Shown: piece after piece, positions 49,781-63,333 of the stretch
How the letters are laid out: the number at the start of each line of letters is the position of its first letter
Numbering within the stretch: the first letter of the stretch is position 1
Origin: Thamnaconus septentrionalis
Lineage: Eukaryota > Chordata > Actinopteri > Tetraodontiformes > Monacanthidae
NCBI GenBank assembly: GCA_009823395.1
Contig: CM020509.1
Span: 13,796,001 to 13,860,000 of the forward strand
Length of the DNA stretch: 64,000 nucleotides
Direction of reading: 5' to 3'
Notes under the pieces: model-generated
What the model saw: only the letters and a program-made list of their open reading frames with translations
Databases searched by the model: none
What the model was told of the DNA's origin: nothing
Translations under genes and position numbers: made by a program

Positions 49781-50353
49781 ATAATCTCTTTCTAATTTCA
49801 CTCTTTGGCCCCACCCTCTGTTGCGCAGGTCTGGGGTGTATTTGTATTCTATCGCATTTTAATGCTCCATTTGATGGCGTACGACAACCCATCTGTGGTT
49901 CAGCAGCAGCAAGTTTACTGAACCTTTGGCTAAACACCCCGATCAAAGGCAAAAGAAGTGTCAATCTGTCACGTCAACCTAATCTTCAGGGATCTGATGA
50001 TCCCATTTCAGTAATTTCCCTAAGCACATGGCAGACCTTGTCTTTCCTTCAACCTCCAACTGTGTCTGAGCCGGTAGGGGCTGCTTGGTCGGCAGCACGG
50101 TGTTGGAGAAGCATCTCAGAACCTCTTGAGGACTTTTTCTTCTAGATGGACGCACAGTTCTGGGTTTTTGCTGCCATTCAGAGGCTGTGAAAGCCGCACA
50201 ATCCTCCAGTGAATCAGGCCTCCCGGAGCGAATGACTGCACGAGATATCAGGGCTAGTCAGTGAACTGCCGGGAACTCTGGATCCACGTCAGCTTTTACT
50301 GCCGTGGAAACTAAATGTCAGAGATACGGCAAGTTCACCTGTTTTTATTTCCA

Positions 50354-50355
<2 letters not shown>

Positions 50356-50405
<50 letters not shown>

Positions 50406-50430
50406 CTCTCTCTGTCTCCCTCTCCCTTCC
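50356..50430. repeat. (TC)n microsatellite
   Basis: About 20 uninterrupted TC units followed by interrupted ones. Confidence 0.9.
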
Positions 50431-50439
50431 TCCCTCACT

Positions 50440-52890
50440 TCAGTTTACTCCCACTGCCATTGGTTCTCAGTTGGAGTTCCCTCTGGGATGCCCGCCTCAC
50501 ATGTTGAGCGTTAAGACACATGCTGGTGTGTTTTTTTGATTTACCTTCTTGAATCACTTGATTGCACCACATTCTTTCCTTAAGATCTGCCACGTCCTTC
50601 TCTCCTGTCCACTCCAGCTCATTGTCCAAACTAGGTCAAGGGGCTTCAATAATGATAATAAAATAAATAAATGAAGGGGAAGAATCACAGATTTTTCACC
50701 ACAGCATCGCCACCAGTCTGAAACCAGCCTGATGGTCAGTCTGGTCCAGCTACTCAGCAGTTTTTGTGAGCCGAAGGACATACATGATGAAGAGATCCTG
50801 CCATTCATAATCTCATCTCCAATGTAATGGCCAAGTAGATTCACAGCAGAGCTGTTGTATAGAAAACAAATGAGAAACCAAACATGCTCAGCTTCACATG
50901 AATTGAATACACGTACCTGTATTCTTCAGTAAATCCTGCTGCACTCTAAATAATCACGTCTACCATCAACTTAAACTTGAAAGTTAACAATGACACTGTG
51001 ACTGCTGACGTTGGCCAGTGATGATTGTGTAAAAATGGCCCAAAAAAAAATCAACCCATTTATTTGGCCGGTAATATCTGTTCAAGCAGTAAGTCAGTTA
51101 GAAGCTGCCAAATAAATCATACCCAATTGCACCCCTAGTGGCTGGTTGCAACATGGGCCTCAAACCCTCAACTCTCATGTCTGACCACCACTAACAATCA
51201 CATCATCTGTGCAACATGTCAGAGATCAAAGCAGAGTTAGTTTAGCTTCATTTTCACATAGATTATAAAATAAAATATAAAACAGAGGCTGACCACATTT
51301 AATTAAGTGGATGAATATCTGCAACAGACCTCCTCACTGTATTGAATCTGGTTATTCAACAGTAACTTTTGTCTTTTAATGAACAATTTGCTTATAATTG
51401 ACGCCACTGTCCTTGACTGCCTGCAACTATCTGAGGCTCATTGTTAACGTTAAAGTGAGGAAAGCCATTCATTTGTTGGTTTTTTTTTGAATGGAGTGAC
51501 TTGGTGATAAACATACAAACACACAACCCCGGGCTGATGCTAGACAACATACTTGCACTTCAATTGAAGCCTTGGCAACCTATTTTTCTTTAATTAGAAC
51601 AAAAGATCAGAGAAATGCCAAGTGTCAATACTGCTGAGACTGAGAATATGGCAACGGTGACCTTTTAGAGCTCCCTGATCTTTTATAATGTCAGGGATGG
51701 AGCGTCTTGTTCTGCTCCGCCACAAGTTTATGCCCCCTCGCTGTGCCCTCACATGGAAATACGCAGCGAGCCTCCCACTAATAAGAACCACGGCTGTTTT
51801 CCTCGGGTTATGTTTAGCTCTCCCGCGTCAGCCGAGGTAGCGCCGCTCGGAAATCGGACGTGTCGCGCATCTGAATGGGTCTTCAACCCTCTGGTCAGAT
51901 TGTATCAACAGACGTTTGGGCGGCACTCTGCGTGTAAACACGGCAGCCGGGAGCTCAAACAAACAATATTCAGTGTTTTCCACCAAGTGCCGCTGTAAAC
52001 GCCAAAAGTCCCCGTAAAAAAAGTTGCCGCTGCACGTCTGCAAAAGTCACAAGTAAGATTTGTGAACGCACACTGTGTGGAAAATTACTTATTGCCATGT
52101 TTTTTTAATTTTGTTTTTTTTCTTTTGGACCACATTTTATTAGCTGGCACGGCGGCAACCTGCGCGCCACCGCGGCCGCACAGAGGCCTCGGAGGCCTCT
52201 GGCTTCTTTTCCCCTCACTCCCCCAAACAGAAGGCAGAGGATCAGATAAAGCCCGGCCCAGCCGTGAGACCCACCGGCTGGGATCATCTCTACCTTAGCA
52301 ACCCCTCCCCCTGCCCTCCAAGCCCTCCCTTCATTGGATGAAGGTGTTCGCTGTTAGTACAAGTCTTGGCCTCGGGCTGCGGGACAAGGAGGGATTTCTG
52401 CGTGGCGTTGCCTGGCTGTTGTCAAATGGAAAGTAGACTTATCCCCCTAATCCCGTCAAATAAATGGGCTGCATTTATGTTGTCAGTCGGCTGGAGTAAA
52501 AAAAAAGGCAAAAAAAAAGGGGGGGTATGTGATGGATTGTGAGATAAGCGCTCCTCCCGTCAACCTTTCAGGGCGACGACGGAGAAGGTGGGACGATCGC
52601 GAGGGAACTCTGCGACCCGCCGTGTTTGTTCCCCGCCATTGAGGCTCCCTGCCACTTAATGCAGTCGCACATGAAAAGGACTTTATCTCCATAGACTCAC
52701 CCGATACTAAATATAGTTTCTTCCTCAACGTGATAAGTGCAGTAGCTGGAGAGGAGAGGCTGCGCCGAAGACGTCTTGATAACGGCGGCAGAGGGGACAG
52801 GTTTATCAAAGGCTCCATCAAGAAGATTGAGAGTGAGTGAAAATAAAACATAGTTTGAGTAAAGTGGAGGGAGACTCAGGGCAGTGTGCC
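50440..52890. other. Intergenic, no gene seen
   Basis: Unique sequence. The stretch 51115-51185 (gcacccctagtggctggttg) resembles a piece of a short repeat common in fish. Confidence 0.35.
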
Positions 52891-52894
52891 AGTG

Positions 52895-52896
<2 letters not shown>

Positions 52897-52943
<47 letters not shown>
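52897..52943. repeat. (GT)n microsatellite
   Basis: About 23 GT units. Confidence 0.9.
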
Positions 52944-52945
<2 letters not shown>

Positions 52946-53708
52946 GTTAGAGCATGCTGGTGTTAACTCAAAGAGGTACATGTAAGAAACTCATACGCAA
53001 TTTGTAAAAAGCCCTGTGTGTGTGTTTGTGTGTGAGTGATCTCATGTCCAGGCATTCCTGCCAGCCCCGGGTTGGACTGGCTGTTGGCCTACGTTAGCTT
53101 AGCTGTGAATTCTTCCCCCCGATCCACTGACTCACAGGCGGAGGCTTTTGGTGAGTTTGCAAGCCTAGAAATTACTAATGCAGGGAACACAGGCCCGAGA
53201 TCCAGGCGTCACTGTTATTTCCTCCCCTGACAGGACTTCCAGTAGCCAGTAAAGACACGCAGCAGTAAAAATGTAAACTTCAGTTGGAAAATGTGAAAGG
53301 CGCTCTGGAAAGTTGGCATTCCGTCCCAACGAGACGGCGTGAGCCGGTGGAATTGTTGATTCCTGCAGAATGACTCAGTCGTACAATAACGAATGATATA
53401 ACATTCTCGGATATCTCTATTCCCCTTCGAACCTCCCCTGTGTCTTCAGCTTACTTCTGAATATATATTATTAAACTGTTGAATCCCAACTTTTATGCAA
53501 TGGTTTTGCATTGCTGGTAACCTCCTAAATGAGCTGCGCACAAAAATCAGCCTCCGACGAAACTTCAGGAAAAACAGTTTGCTATTTGTGTACAGACCCA
53601 GCGGCATCATGACGCTCACCACACGGCCTCTGTGTGTTTTGTTACACAGTTAATTTCTAGCTGCTAGTGGTTAGGCAGTTTTGCAAATATGCCGCCAACA
53701 TCAATTTT

Positions 53709-53941
53709 GCTGTGTTTGCATTACACCTAGAATTACGCAAAACCTAAATATCGCAATAAAAAAGTGTCAATGGAAACACTTTGAAAAACATTCAATCTTG
53801 CTGGACTAGATTTTAGAATTATTTGTAGTGTGCTTCACACCATTCAAATGAAACACCTGCAAATTCGCTATTGTACTTTGTACAATAGCGAATATTTCGA
53901 AGGAATATTTATTTTGCGAAAAACTGTAATGGAAACGCAGC
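53709..53941 (+). mobile_element. 'GCTGCGTTTCCAT' MITE, copy 2, internally deleted
   Basis: Left end GCTGTGTTTGCATTAC and right end GTAATGGAAACGCAGC are inverted repeats with two mismatches. Shares cctagaatta, gcaaaacctaaatatc and ttttgcgaaaaactgtaatg with the copy at 57447. Contains an extra palindrome around 53865-53895 (tcgctattgta/tacaatagcga). Confidence 0.8.
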
Positions 53942-53949
53942 TTATGTCA

Positions 53950-55340
53950 GCGAACAACAAATAGCGGCAAACGGATGCTAACGATAACGTAACCTGCTAA
54001 AGTCTTTGGCTATGTGTGGAAAACCAAACAATAGAGAGGATGTGCAGGGAGTTGGTTTGTTTTAGTGTCAAAACTACAAACTCTAGTTGTAAAATCATAT
54101 TGTATTTGGCTTTGTTGAGAAGCTGGCGCTACAGGAAATTCCAACGTTCGGAAATAGCAGGTGAGTCAAACTATATTTTACTCTTCAGGTGAGCAAAGGG
54201 AAAAAAAAAAGGAAGAACAGGATGTAGCTTCCAGGTGTTGCTGGCGCAAAACATACTTTCTGTGTCCGAACAAGGACTTAGACTTTTCAGACATTCAAAT
54301 TCCTTTTATAAACAGATTGTTTTGTGTGATTCTTTCCCATGTCTTTCGTCAGCTGCCAGTAACACTGATTTCTGTGTTTGATAGCAGCTTTGGAGCCACA
54401 GCTGAAAGCCCTCTGCTGATTTTTGTCTGTGCTGTCCAACCAACACATTCCACAGGTTCTCAAAAAAAAACAAACAAAAAGAACAGCCATAGAAAGGTTG
54501 GCGCATCCTTTTTTTTTTCTCAGGCACTTTATCCATAATCACCATCCTTCTTCAAGCTACGTAGCATTTAGGCAGAGTCTCCCTCGCTGAAGTTCCTAAA
54601 CTGTAACAGCTGGTGAAACAAAGCCATTCTGGGCAATATTCATAACACTCTTCTGGCTGTCAAGCTTGTGCAGCCAAAAACTGTTTGACTTTTTTGGACC
54701 GGTGCAACACATGTGACTTAAAAGTTCTGCCCAGAGCAGCAGCGCTGAACAAATATCATTTATTGGGAATATATTGAATTTCGGGAATTGTGTTACTGGG
54801 CGGAGTGAGGGGAAAAGAACAAAATAAAGACCTTAATGTTGCGAGGCAGCGGTGAAAAAATACAGACTTTCCAAGCCAAAGGGACACGTAAGGAGGCGCG
54901 CGTGTGCATGTGTGTATGTGTTGGTTGTGGAGTCCCAGATGGACTATATTAATCTTACTTGGAGAAAACAAAAGAATCGTGTTGCCTGGGAAATGGGTTT
55001 GAACAAATGGATTTGCCAAATCTCAAAATACAAAAACGCTCTCCAAACTTCCCATCATGATGCGATTTTGATTTTTAAAGTTGTGGGACTTTGAAGTTGT
55101 TTCTGTCTGAAGTTCCGCTCATGTGGACGAATATTTGAGAGCGGAAAAAGAGAAAAAGAGACGCGGGAGAAATTATGAGTTTACAGAAGTCAGGTGTTAA
55201 AGTGGAAAATAGAATAAAAAATGTCTGGCTGCTTTGGCCTCTTATAGAGAAACACAGTGAGCTTCCTGCGAGTGTCGCATTAAGAAAAAAAAAAGTTGAA
55301 ACCTTCACCCGGATCAATTTGCTGCCTTTGCGCGGAATGG
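53950..55340. other. Intergenic, no gene seen
   Basis: Unique sequence; nothing supportable. Confidence 0.4.
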
Positions 55341-55343
55341 CTC

Positions 55344-55344
<1 letters not shown>

Positions 55345-55389
<45 letters not shown>

Positions 55390-55390
55390 C
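55345..55390. repeat. (CA)n microsatellite
   Basis: About 20 CA units, ending with CG interruptions. Confidence 0.9.
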
Positions 55391-55779
55391 GTGTCCCGCT
55401 TGGCGTTATACAAGTGGCCGACTGGGCGGAAATCAATCAGGTAAACTAGGTCAGGGGAGGATAGAGGGCAGGGAGATGCGGGAGGTCTCTGAGGAGCAGG
55501 CCTTTGTTCTACATAGGAGGTGGAAGCGCACAGATGCATCAACCAAATGCCTCCTGGCCTTTGCCGGAGGTGGAAGGAAACACGCGAGATACACCTGGAG
55601 AAGTGTCTGCTGACGGGTGATGGATGAGCGCATCTCGGCCGCACAGACTCTGTGCTGCAGCTTTAATGATACCTGTGGTGCAGCATGTGTGTGCGTGTGT
55701 GTGTGTGCGTGTGTGTGCGGCGCCAGTCCGCCCGCCCGCCGGTTACGTAACATGTGATCTCGGCTGATCTCCCCGCGTC

Positions 55780-56300
55780 TCCGAGGCGCTGCCTTCAGAT
55801 CCCGAGCCCCGGCAATACTGAGGCATTACTGCCCTTACCACTCCTTTTCCATGGAAACTCCAATAAAAATCCACCTCGCTAAGCCCCATCCGGAGAGACG
55901 GATGACCATGTTATGTCCTGGCTAACCTAATAAAAGTGCCACGAAACACTCAGCGGCCGCGAGCCGGGCCGAGCCGAGCCGAGCAGAGCGGCATCGGATT
56001 AAATCTATTCAGGACCAATTTCTGTGTATCATTCCTAATAACCCGGCGTTATTGCATCCACAGCCTTTTGCCCGTATGAAGACGTAATGAAGCACAGGAT
56101 TGAATCAATAAAATCCGCCCACTTTCGTGTAATATGAAGACGCACCACGAACGTACATGCCTATTCATGCCGTCCTCTCAATTATGCGCGGAGCAGCTCT
56201 CCGCTTTGATCAATAGTTATTTTTAAATTAATTCGAAAGTGTAACACATAATAATGTGATTACGCATGAGGTGAAATTATTATTTCGCATCCGCGAGTCT
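55780..56300. other. Best candidate conserved non-coding element / enhancer
   Basis: About 500 bp of repeat-free sequence with many AT-core words (ggattaaatcta, taattcgaaag, aattattatttcgc, gtaatgaagc) and a near palindrome aataacccggcgttatt. Short GAGCC/GCCGA tandem units sit at 55955-55990. No open frame has splice support. This mix of homeodomain-like cores in otherwise complex sequence is typical of vertebrate developmental enhancers; no comparison could be made. Confidence 0.35.
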
Positions 56301-57446
56301 TTGTGTGTGTGTGCGAGACGGTCTGCTCCTCCGGATGAGCTACAGGGCAGCTCCATAAAGTTTAATTATATGTTGTATTCCCAGCGGAAAAGCCGAGATT
56401 AAACTAAATTAAATTGTGTTGGGATGCATAAAATGTTCCTGTGCAGCCGAGGGTGTCGACGCGCTCGCTGCCCAAAACGCACGCGCGCTCAAAGGGAAGC
56501 GGGGGGGCCCCGCCGCCGAGGTGCTGTGTTCAATTAAAGAGGGTGGAGGAACCGGAATCATCGCGTGGAAGGACGCAGAGTGGCGCAGGCCGAACAGAAC
56601 CCCCAACACTGTCGCGGCGAGAGGGAGTCAAACCTCGACAGGCGTCTGTAGAATCGCGAGGGAGAAAATGCAAGACAGGGCAGAAAAAGCGGCAACAAAC
56701 TGCTACACAAACGACCTTTTGGTTGCACGGTGTTTGCTCCCTATTTTTGGAAAATGTCTTGTCGCGTGTTTTGGATCTCTGTTTCGTGGAAGAGCTGTTT
56801 TGGATGCTGCCTCGTGGAATAAGAACACGTTCCTTGTTTAATACAGTAATTAAACACAAATGATCGTAATTAGGACAAGCCGGAGTATTTACGCCATTTT
56901 GTTTTGCCATCACAGAAACCAGCCGCTACCGGATTGTGACGGCCGCCTTCCACTTGGAAGTTTCACTTTTTCCATGTTTTCGTCTTTGACAAACAGGAGC
57001 CGGTGGTTGAAGGCTTCGTTCACTCTGTTCACATGACAAGGGGGGATTTGTCCGGTGTGCGTGTGAGTCTAATTACGGAGGTCGGGAACTCCTGCCGGGC
57101 TGCATATGTTGGGCCGACCGCGGTAAATAATCAGGCCAGATGTCCTTCAACTGTCAACTGTGTGGCTGTGAGTGCGAGCGAAAGAAGCGAAGTGTAGTTT
57201 CAAGGGAACCGGATCAACAAAATGACTGTGAGGATCATCGAGAACAATGCTGTTGATTCGGATCGACTGCTTGGCTCAGGGAACGTGTCAGAATCAACAA
57301 GTCAACGCTCGACCTTCTAGCTCCGCTGCACACTTTGTCAGTTGGTTTGTTGACTAACTGACTGCCTGCGTCACACTCATCATTCCTCTGATTGGTTCCA
57401 TACTAACATAGTTTTGGGCTTAGAGTCCTAGCAACATCTTGCATTA

Positions 57447-57828
57447 GCTACGTTTCCATTACCCCTAGAATTAAGCAAAACCTAAATATCACAATAAATA
57501 GCTGGTAATGGAAACACCTAAACTTCAAAAAACCTCTCAAATATCGCTAAAAGGTTTTTACGCTCTCGTGAGGTGGTTTTTCTGACATATCGATACAGAG
57601 GTATATCGCAAAAGTGTCATGGAAACACTTTTTCCGCATTTACGCATCACCGGGCATGACGTACGATGGTCACGCTACCCCCGAACGTAATTCTCGAGAT
57701 TTTGCGAGAATTGCGGCTTGTGCGCTTCGCACCATTCAGTGGAAACACCTCCAAATCGCAATTTTACTTTGTCGAAATTTTACTTTGTCGAAATTTTATT
57801 TTGCGAAAAACTGTAATGGAAACGTAGC
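57447..57828 (+). mobile_element. 'GCTACGTTTCCAT' MITE, copy 3, full length
   Basis: 382-bp element with perfect 16-bp terminal inverted repeats (GCTACGTTTCCATTAC), flanked by TA on both sides (57445-57446, 57829-57830). Contains two inner TGGAAACAC blocks in opposite sense, suggesting nested palindromes. TA or TWA flanks point to a Tc1/mariner- or Harbinger-type target; superfamily is not decided. No open transposase. Confidence 0.85.
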
Positions 57829-57839
57829 TAGTGCTATGT

Positions 57840-58970
57840 CGCTTTGATGTGTATATGTGACACCTGTTGCGAGCAGGATCCCTCCTCTCTCCTCCTCACT
57901 GAGCTTTCTTCTTTTTCACTGTTTAGGGGTTTTTTTTTCTTCCAGTTTTTCCTCTGCCAGTCTCCAGGTACAGGCTAGTGCACCTTTGCAGAATGCAAAG
58001 ACATTTTGAGGCAAAATGTCTTCGCAAACATGAGCTATACAGACTCATTTTGATTGACCGATTGGTTCAGTGTCTAATCAGTTGCACTTAGATACAAGCT
58101 TGCACGATCCAGGCAACCTGCTCCACTTAGTTTGTGTTTATCAAACTGAACCAAGTGTGTAAACCAAGGTGGAAATAATAATCTTCTGGCGATCCATAGA
58201 ATATATTTACTCTCGAGAATGGGATGAAAAAGATTTGTTTCTCATGTGAGGGTTAAATCTCCATCTGGGCCCTTTGAACTCATCAAGCTTTTGGCACCAA
58301 GCTTTCAGCATTTGCATGTGAACGCCATGCGCGTCGCTCTGGGACGATATCAGATTGATTTCTTACGCACTTGGCCCGCACCTGGTTCACAGCCGCAGTG
58401 GTGCGCAGGTTGTCAGCTTGTTTGGTTCTGCTCTTTGTCGTGACGTCCGCTGCGGCAGAAAAACAGCCGCGCTAACGCAGCGCAAACGTTTGGCTTTCCG
58501 CGCCGTCCCACAAACCAAAAAATATTTACTGACAGTTTCTGGACATAACCCAGCGAACACGTGGAACTTTAGAAAAACTTCGAAAGTGAATAGTGATGGA
58601 GTGCGTCAGAGGTCTGTGTTGTCACAGCACCGAAACATCCCCAAACCAGAAGTGCAACAATATGAAGTTTTGCAACCGGTCAAAGATGATTTTCTGGTAC
58701 TTGTGACGGACCAGAAAATGTTTTGACAAAGACTGACTTTTACTGTATATTGGAACTCAGCATAGGTTTCTTCAGCGTTTAACCGTCATTTGTCATCAAC
58801 ATGCTATTTTTAGCCTCCTCACAAGAGGGAGCTTTTATGTAACGTACCGCTGAGGGGCTTCCTTGAATTAAGTGACTGCTGGAAACCTTCTATGGAAGTG
58901 TACGACTTTCACAACAATGAAGAACCACTCTATAAATAATAATGCAATTTCATTCCAGAAATGACAATTC
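57840..58970. other. Intergenic, no gene seen
   Basis: Unique sequence; nothing supportable. Confidence 0.4.
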
Positions 58971-58979
58971 AAATTGATT

Positions 58980-59290
58980 TAAATAGCTCTCAATTCGTGT
59001 TTGTTGTGGCTGCGAGAAACCTTGAGTAATGCTGAGGAAGTATTTCACGTAGCACTCGCGAATAATCCAGAGTAATTATCTGTTGTAAATTTAACGAACC
59101 CCGACACCCGATGGCACATCTATCATCCGTTTAGTCCCGCTGCCTTGAAATCCAGCAACCTCGGCTGCCTGATCAGCTTACGTTAAATTGTTTTTTATTC
59201 ACTGATATCATTATTTATCGTGGGTTTTTAATGCAGCGAATGTTAATCAGCCAGGCAACTAATCACGTCCACCACACGGAGAAGAACGCA
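58980..59290. other. Candidate conserved non-coding element
   Basis: Repeat-free sequence with gagtaattatctg, cttacgttaaattg, tgatatcattatttatcg and cgaatgttaatcagcc. Composition-based call. Confidence 0.27.
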
Positions 59291-59387
59291 TCTACTGCAT
59301 CTGTAAACATTTCCATCCAAATCTATTAGTGGGCCCTTTATCCTCTGTGCTTTCTGCTGGAGTTCAGTCTGGAATACAGTGTGTGCA

Positions 59388-59390
59388 GGT

Positions 59391-59414
<24 letters not shown>
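59388..59414. repeat. (GT)n microsatellite
   Basis: About 12 GT units. Confidence 0.85.
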
Positions 59415-59419
<5 letters not shown>

Positions 59420-59422
<3 letters not shown>

Positions 59423-61450
59423 TATCATTCTTTTCATTTTCCTTCAAGCTGCAAATGCCTCCGAGAGATTATTTCACCTTTTGAACAGCACGGTGACTAC
59501 AATTCCCCCTTTTCTGATTGATAGAAATCTGCACCACAAATCTATTTTTCACGTCTGCCACATAGTGGAAGGAAGCTGCATCTGTGCACGGCTGAAGTAT
59601 CGTGCGCGGACGGGTCAGCTTTTTGTTTTCTGTGGCTTTATTTAATCATGAACTCTCACAAATAACTCCCAGGAATGTTTTTTTCACTCTTGTATTAAGA
59701 GAGGGATCTTTATTACGTGAAGAACATCATTATGCTGCATGTTGTGTGTGTACCAGGAGCTTCTTTGTGGTTTGACCCAAGCTGAACAGTGTTCAGCTCT
59801 GTTGCCTGTTGTAGTCACTCTGAGCTGCAGTGATTCTGCTGAAGAACTGCAGGCAGGTGCTCTCACTCAGGTAATCAGCTGATCGGTAGGGAAGTTTCTC
59901 TCCAATGCACCGCTCCACTCGGCCTTCAGGAGGCAACGTTACTTTGGACTGGCTGACATATTGTGAGACCTTTGACTTTGGACCTGACACAGACAGACTT
60001 TCCCACAGGTCATTACATTTGGAACAATAACTTCTTGTTCCCAAGAAGGACCTCTGGCTTCCTGTGGTCGGGGTTTGACTCAGGGACATTTCAGGTCACG
60101 GAGCAGCGGCCGCCCTCCCTGCTGCTGGAATTACAGGCCTCTCTGGCCGACATCATGATGACCCTTTTTTTTTGTTTTTTTTTTCAAACTTGTGGCAGCT
60201 TTGGAAATTCCGCTTGTCCACTTGGCCCAACATCAGGCCGACGCCAAAATAGAATCCAACATTAAATTATATAAAACCAAGATTAGAATTCGGATCTCTT
60301 TCTGCAAAGTGGAATCTTGGGAAGTATTTGCAGAGCGTTTTAGACACATTTCGTACGTGGAAACAAGTTATTTAAACAGCTATTACCCTGATATAGAAAA
60401 GTGTAATATACTGCATTATAGCAAAATGCATTTCCACTCAAGATATAAAGTCTTTCCGTGTGTATTACTCATTTCTGCAGGAGTAATGACCAGCATATAT
60501 CAAAATGGGCATCAGTTGAGGGCATAAGAAATAGGCCATTGGCATCTACTGAGAGCTTACATAACAAATCGGTCAATAGCACAGAGTTGTGTATGTGTGT
60601 GTGTGTGTGTGTGCGGGGTGGTAGCGAGTTGCTGTGTGTGACAAAATGATCACACACCTGAATGTGCTCCTGCTGTGGGAGGCAGTCTATTGGCCACTGA
60701 CCTGAGGGTCGAGCTCCACGGGCTTCACGCTGCTCCGCGCAATGAAAAGTTCACAGTATTGACAACATCAGTCAGTGTACCTGGACTTTGAAAATCATGA
60801 AATTATGCAGGAAAAAAAAAATAGGCAGGACTCTTTGTATGAAGTCCACCGACTTCGCCCTTAGTATGTCCGAGGATTGCAGTCCATGAGGCACATTGCT
60901 TTTAACAAAACTGATACCAAAGTGCTGATCAGCTGTTGACCAGCAAACAATATGTTCTCTCCTGCATTTTTTTACACATCTCATTATGTTTATTTTTATT
61001 TCCAATGAGGTGGGTCACCATGACACTCCATCCATCTGCTCCTGCTCCGGCCCCCCTTGGTCAAATTTTAGAACCCATGGTGGCGCACCAGTCAAAAATT
61101 TTGCCCATCCCAGATTTATAACCATCAAACAATTTAACAATTTCACCCTACATACATATTATATAAATACATTTTTTTACGTCGTAGATCACACCAATAA
61201 TCAGATCTTGATTTTTCACTTGGAGCTCCCATCCTACTTTGGAATGAGAAGAAGTATCGCTCACTTTTTTTTTTTTTTTTGCAAAAATTGTTCAAAAAGT
61301 TCATTGACGGGCCAGAGACGCCAATAGAAGCACATTATTCCGGGAAAACATTTGTAAAGGAACTTTGTCATAATAAAATCAACCTTGTTGGTAGAACTTT
61401 GTGGCATAAATGGAATTCAGCCAAGTGGAAACTTCAGCCAGAGTTCTTGT
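59420..61450. other. Intergenic, no gene seen
   Basis: Unique sequence with a short (GT)n at 60593-60613 and T-runs. Confidence 0.4.
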
Positions 61451-61451
61451 T

Positions 61452-61452
<1 letters not shown>

Positions 61453-61495
<43 letters not shown>
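61453..61495. repeat. (CA)n microsatellite
   Basis: About 21 CA units. The frames running through it on both strands owe their length to it. Confidence 0.9.
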
Positions 61496-61496
<1 letters not shown>

Positions 61497-61499
61497 GCA

Positions 61500-63330
61500 G
61501 TTTCCCTCCTGGAGGAGTTGCTATGAACTGACTTTGAGCAGCCACACCTGTGTGAGGGTTCATGCCTTTGTCCTGCGACGCTGTCGTGGGGCAGTGATGC
61601 CCGGCGGCCGACCCTCCCCGACACTCTGGGAACACCTGTCTTCGCCCACTAATACATGCACACACATGGCGGCCTGCTGCCCGACCTTGCCAGGACACCG
61701 TGAGACGTTGGACAGGCGATCCACGCCGGGCCCGGTAGGACCCTGCACGGCATATGTTCGTTCCGTAGCGCCTCCGAAACACACGCGGCCTCAAGTTCCA
61801 CGTGAGAGGAGGGACACACGACCCTCAGGATGAGGACGGACGGCAAACAAAAGATGACTAAAACACAGTTGGTAGCAAGCTGTGACCGGCTCGTCTTTTA
61901 TCCTTTAAGTCTTGGTCGTCTACTCTGAAGCCTTCTTTTATACAAGTGTGTCGGCTCATTCCGAAAGGAACTGCGGCTAAGACGCGAGAAAGTGCTGAAT
62001 TCCAGTCGCCGCTGAATACAATTAAAAGTTGGCGATAACTTGCGAGGAGTTTGAAAGATCACGGGGCCGTAATTTTTTTGGCCAAGAGCGAATCGTTGTG
62101 AGCCGCCATCGCTGCGGTGCACGGTTTTTATTTTTTTCCAGCAGTAGCTGCTTATTTGAGACTGTGGCACAGCGTCACAGTCGGATTCAGGCCATAACTC
62201 TGAGTGGACCACTTCACAGTCTATACTTTGGAGAGCGGAATTCATCCTGCTGCTACTTGTGGCCAATCTTAGAACAACAACAACACACCATCGCACTACG
62301 TCCTCATTTGACTCTTGATAATCTGTTTCTCATGTGGAATGTTTCAGCTTTCTGCCAAGTATCTTGAGTGAGATCCACGGGGTCAGGACGATGGTTAACG
62401 TGTCTTTTTTTTTCTTTGCTTTTTGTTTTGCTTTATTTATTTTAGGCAACTGTGAATCAAGGCTTTGTCTTTTGTTTGGTCAGCCAATCTACGCTCTCAA
62501 CTCTGTTTCTCATTGTTGCAGTATTGGATTCCTGTACAAGGAGCCGTGAATCACTCCACGCAGTATTTGAAAATATTTATCGTTAACATTTTAAAATGAT
62601 TTTAGTAGGTGCATGATAACATGCTTGTGTGTCATTGCTAAACTGGATCCACATGACACTTGAACTGAGATACAAATAAACCTGGTTAGAAATAAACAAA
62701 TGACTAATTTCAAACTACAGCGAGGGTTAGCTTGCTTGCGCTCACGTGGCTCCTGTGTCACACATACTTGACTGCTATTTGCAAAAGTGGAAGATCGCAC
62801 CTTAGGCGCCGAGTTAATATAGCGCACTAATTAGGATCTATATTAACTACACACGCCGTTGTCAGTCTGAACGCACAACAGTCTTCCCTGGATTAACCAC
62901 ATCCATGTATTCCTCAAATTGCAATCTGTTTGCACGTGCGAAGGGGGGAAAAAACCAACATATCTGCGCCTGAACCTCGGCGCCTACCGTTCGACAATCC
63001 CTCGCCCAAATAAACAACATCTCGGTGGACGGACGCGAGTGTTTGCCTTTGTGTGTGTGTCTGGAAGGAGGAACGATATTGTCTGTCACTCCCCTGCGTC
63101 TTCCAAGTGGACTTTTCAAGGTGTAGGGCTTGGTATCTCCATGGGAACAGCAAAGCCACCGAAAGGGAGGGGGTGTCGGGGGATGGAGGAGTGGAGGGTT
63201 GGGGAGGTGGGGGCGGGTTGCTGAAGGTGGTAATGAGAACGATGCCGTGTGGGTGTGTGTCACTGCTAGGCATGCTGCACAGACTGGGGAGCACACTGAC
63301 ATTTTGCTGGTGAGTGACGATTGGGGAAAA
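61500..63330. other. Intergenic, no gene seen
   Basis: Unique sequence; a G-rich tract at 63160-63230. No exon supported. Confidence 0.4.
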
Positions 63331-63333
63331 ATT

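Noticed and set aside
55075..55644. 189-residue minus-strand reading frame
   Set aside because: Crosses a CA microsatellite, which keeps frames open artificially.
61279..61833. 184-residue plus-strand reading frame
   Set aside because: Contains a Thr-His run translated from (CA)n; not a gene.
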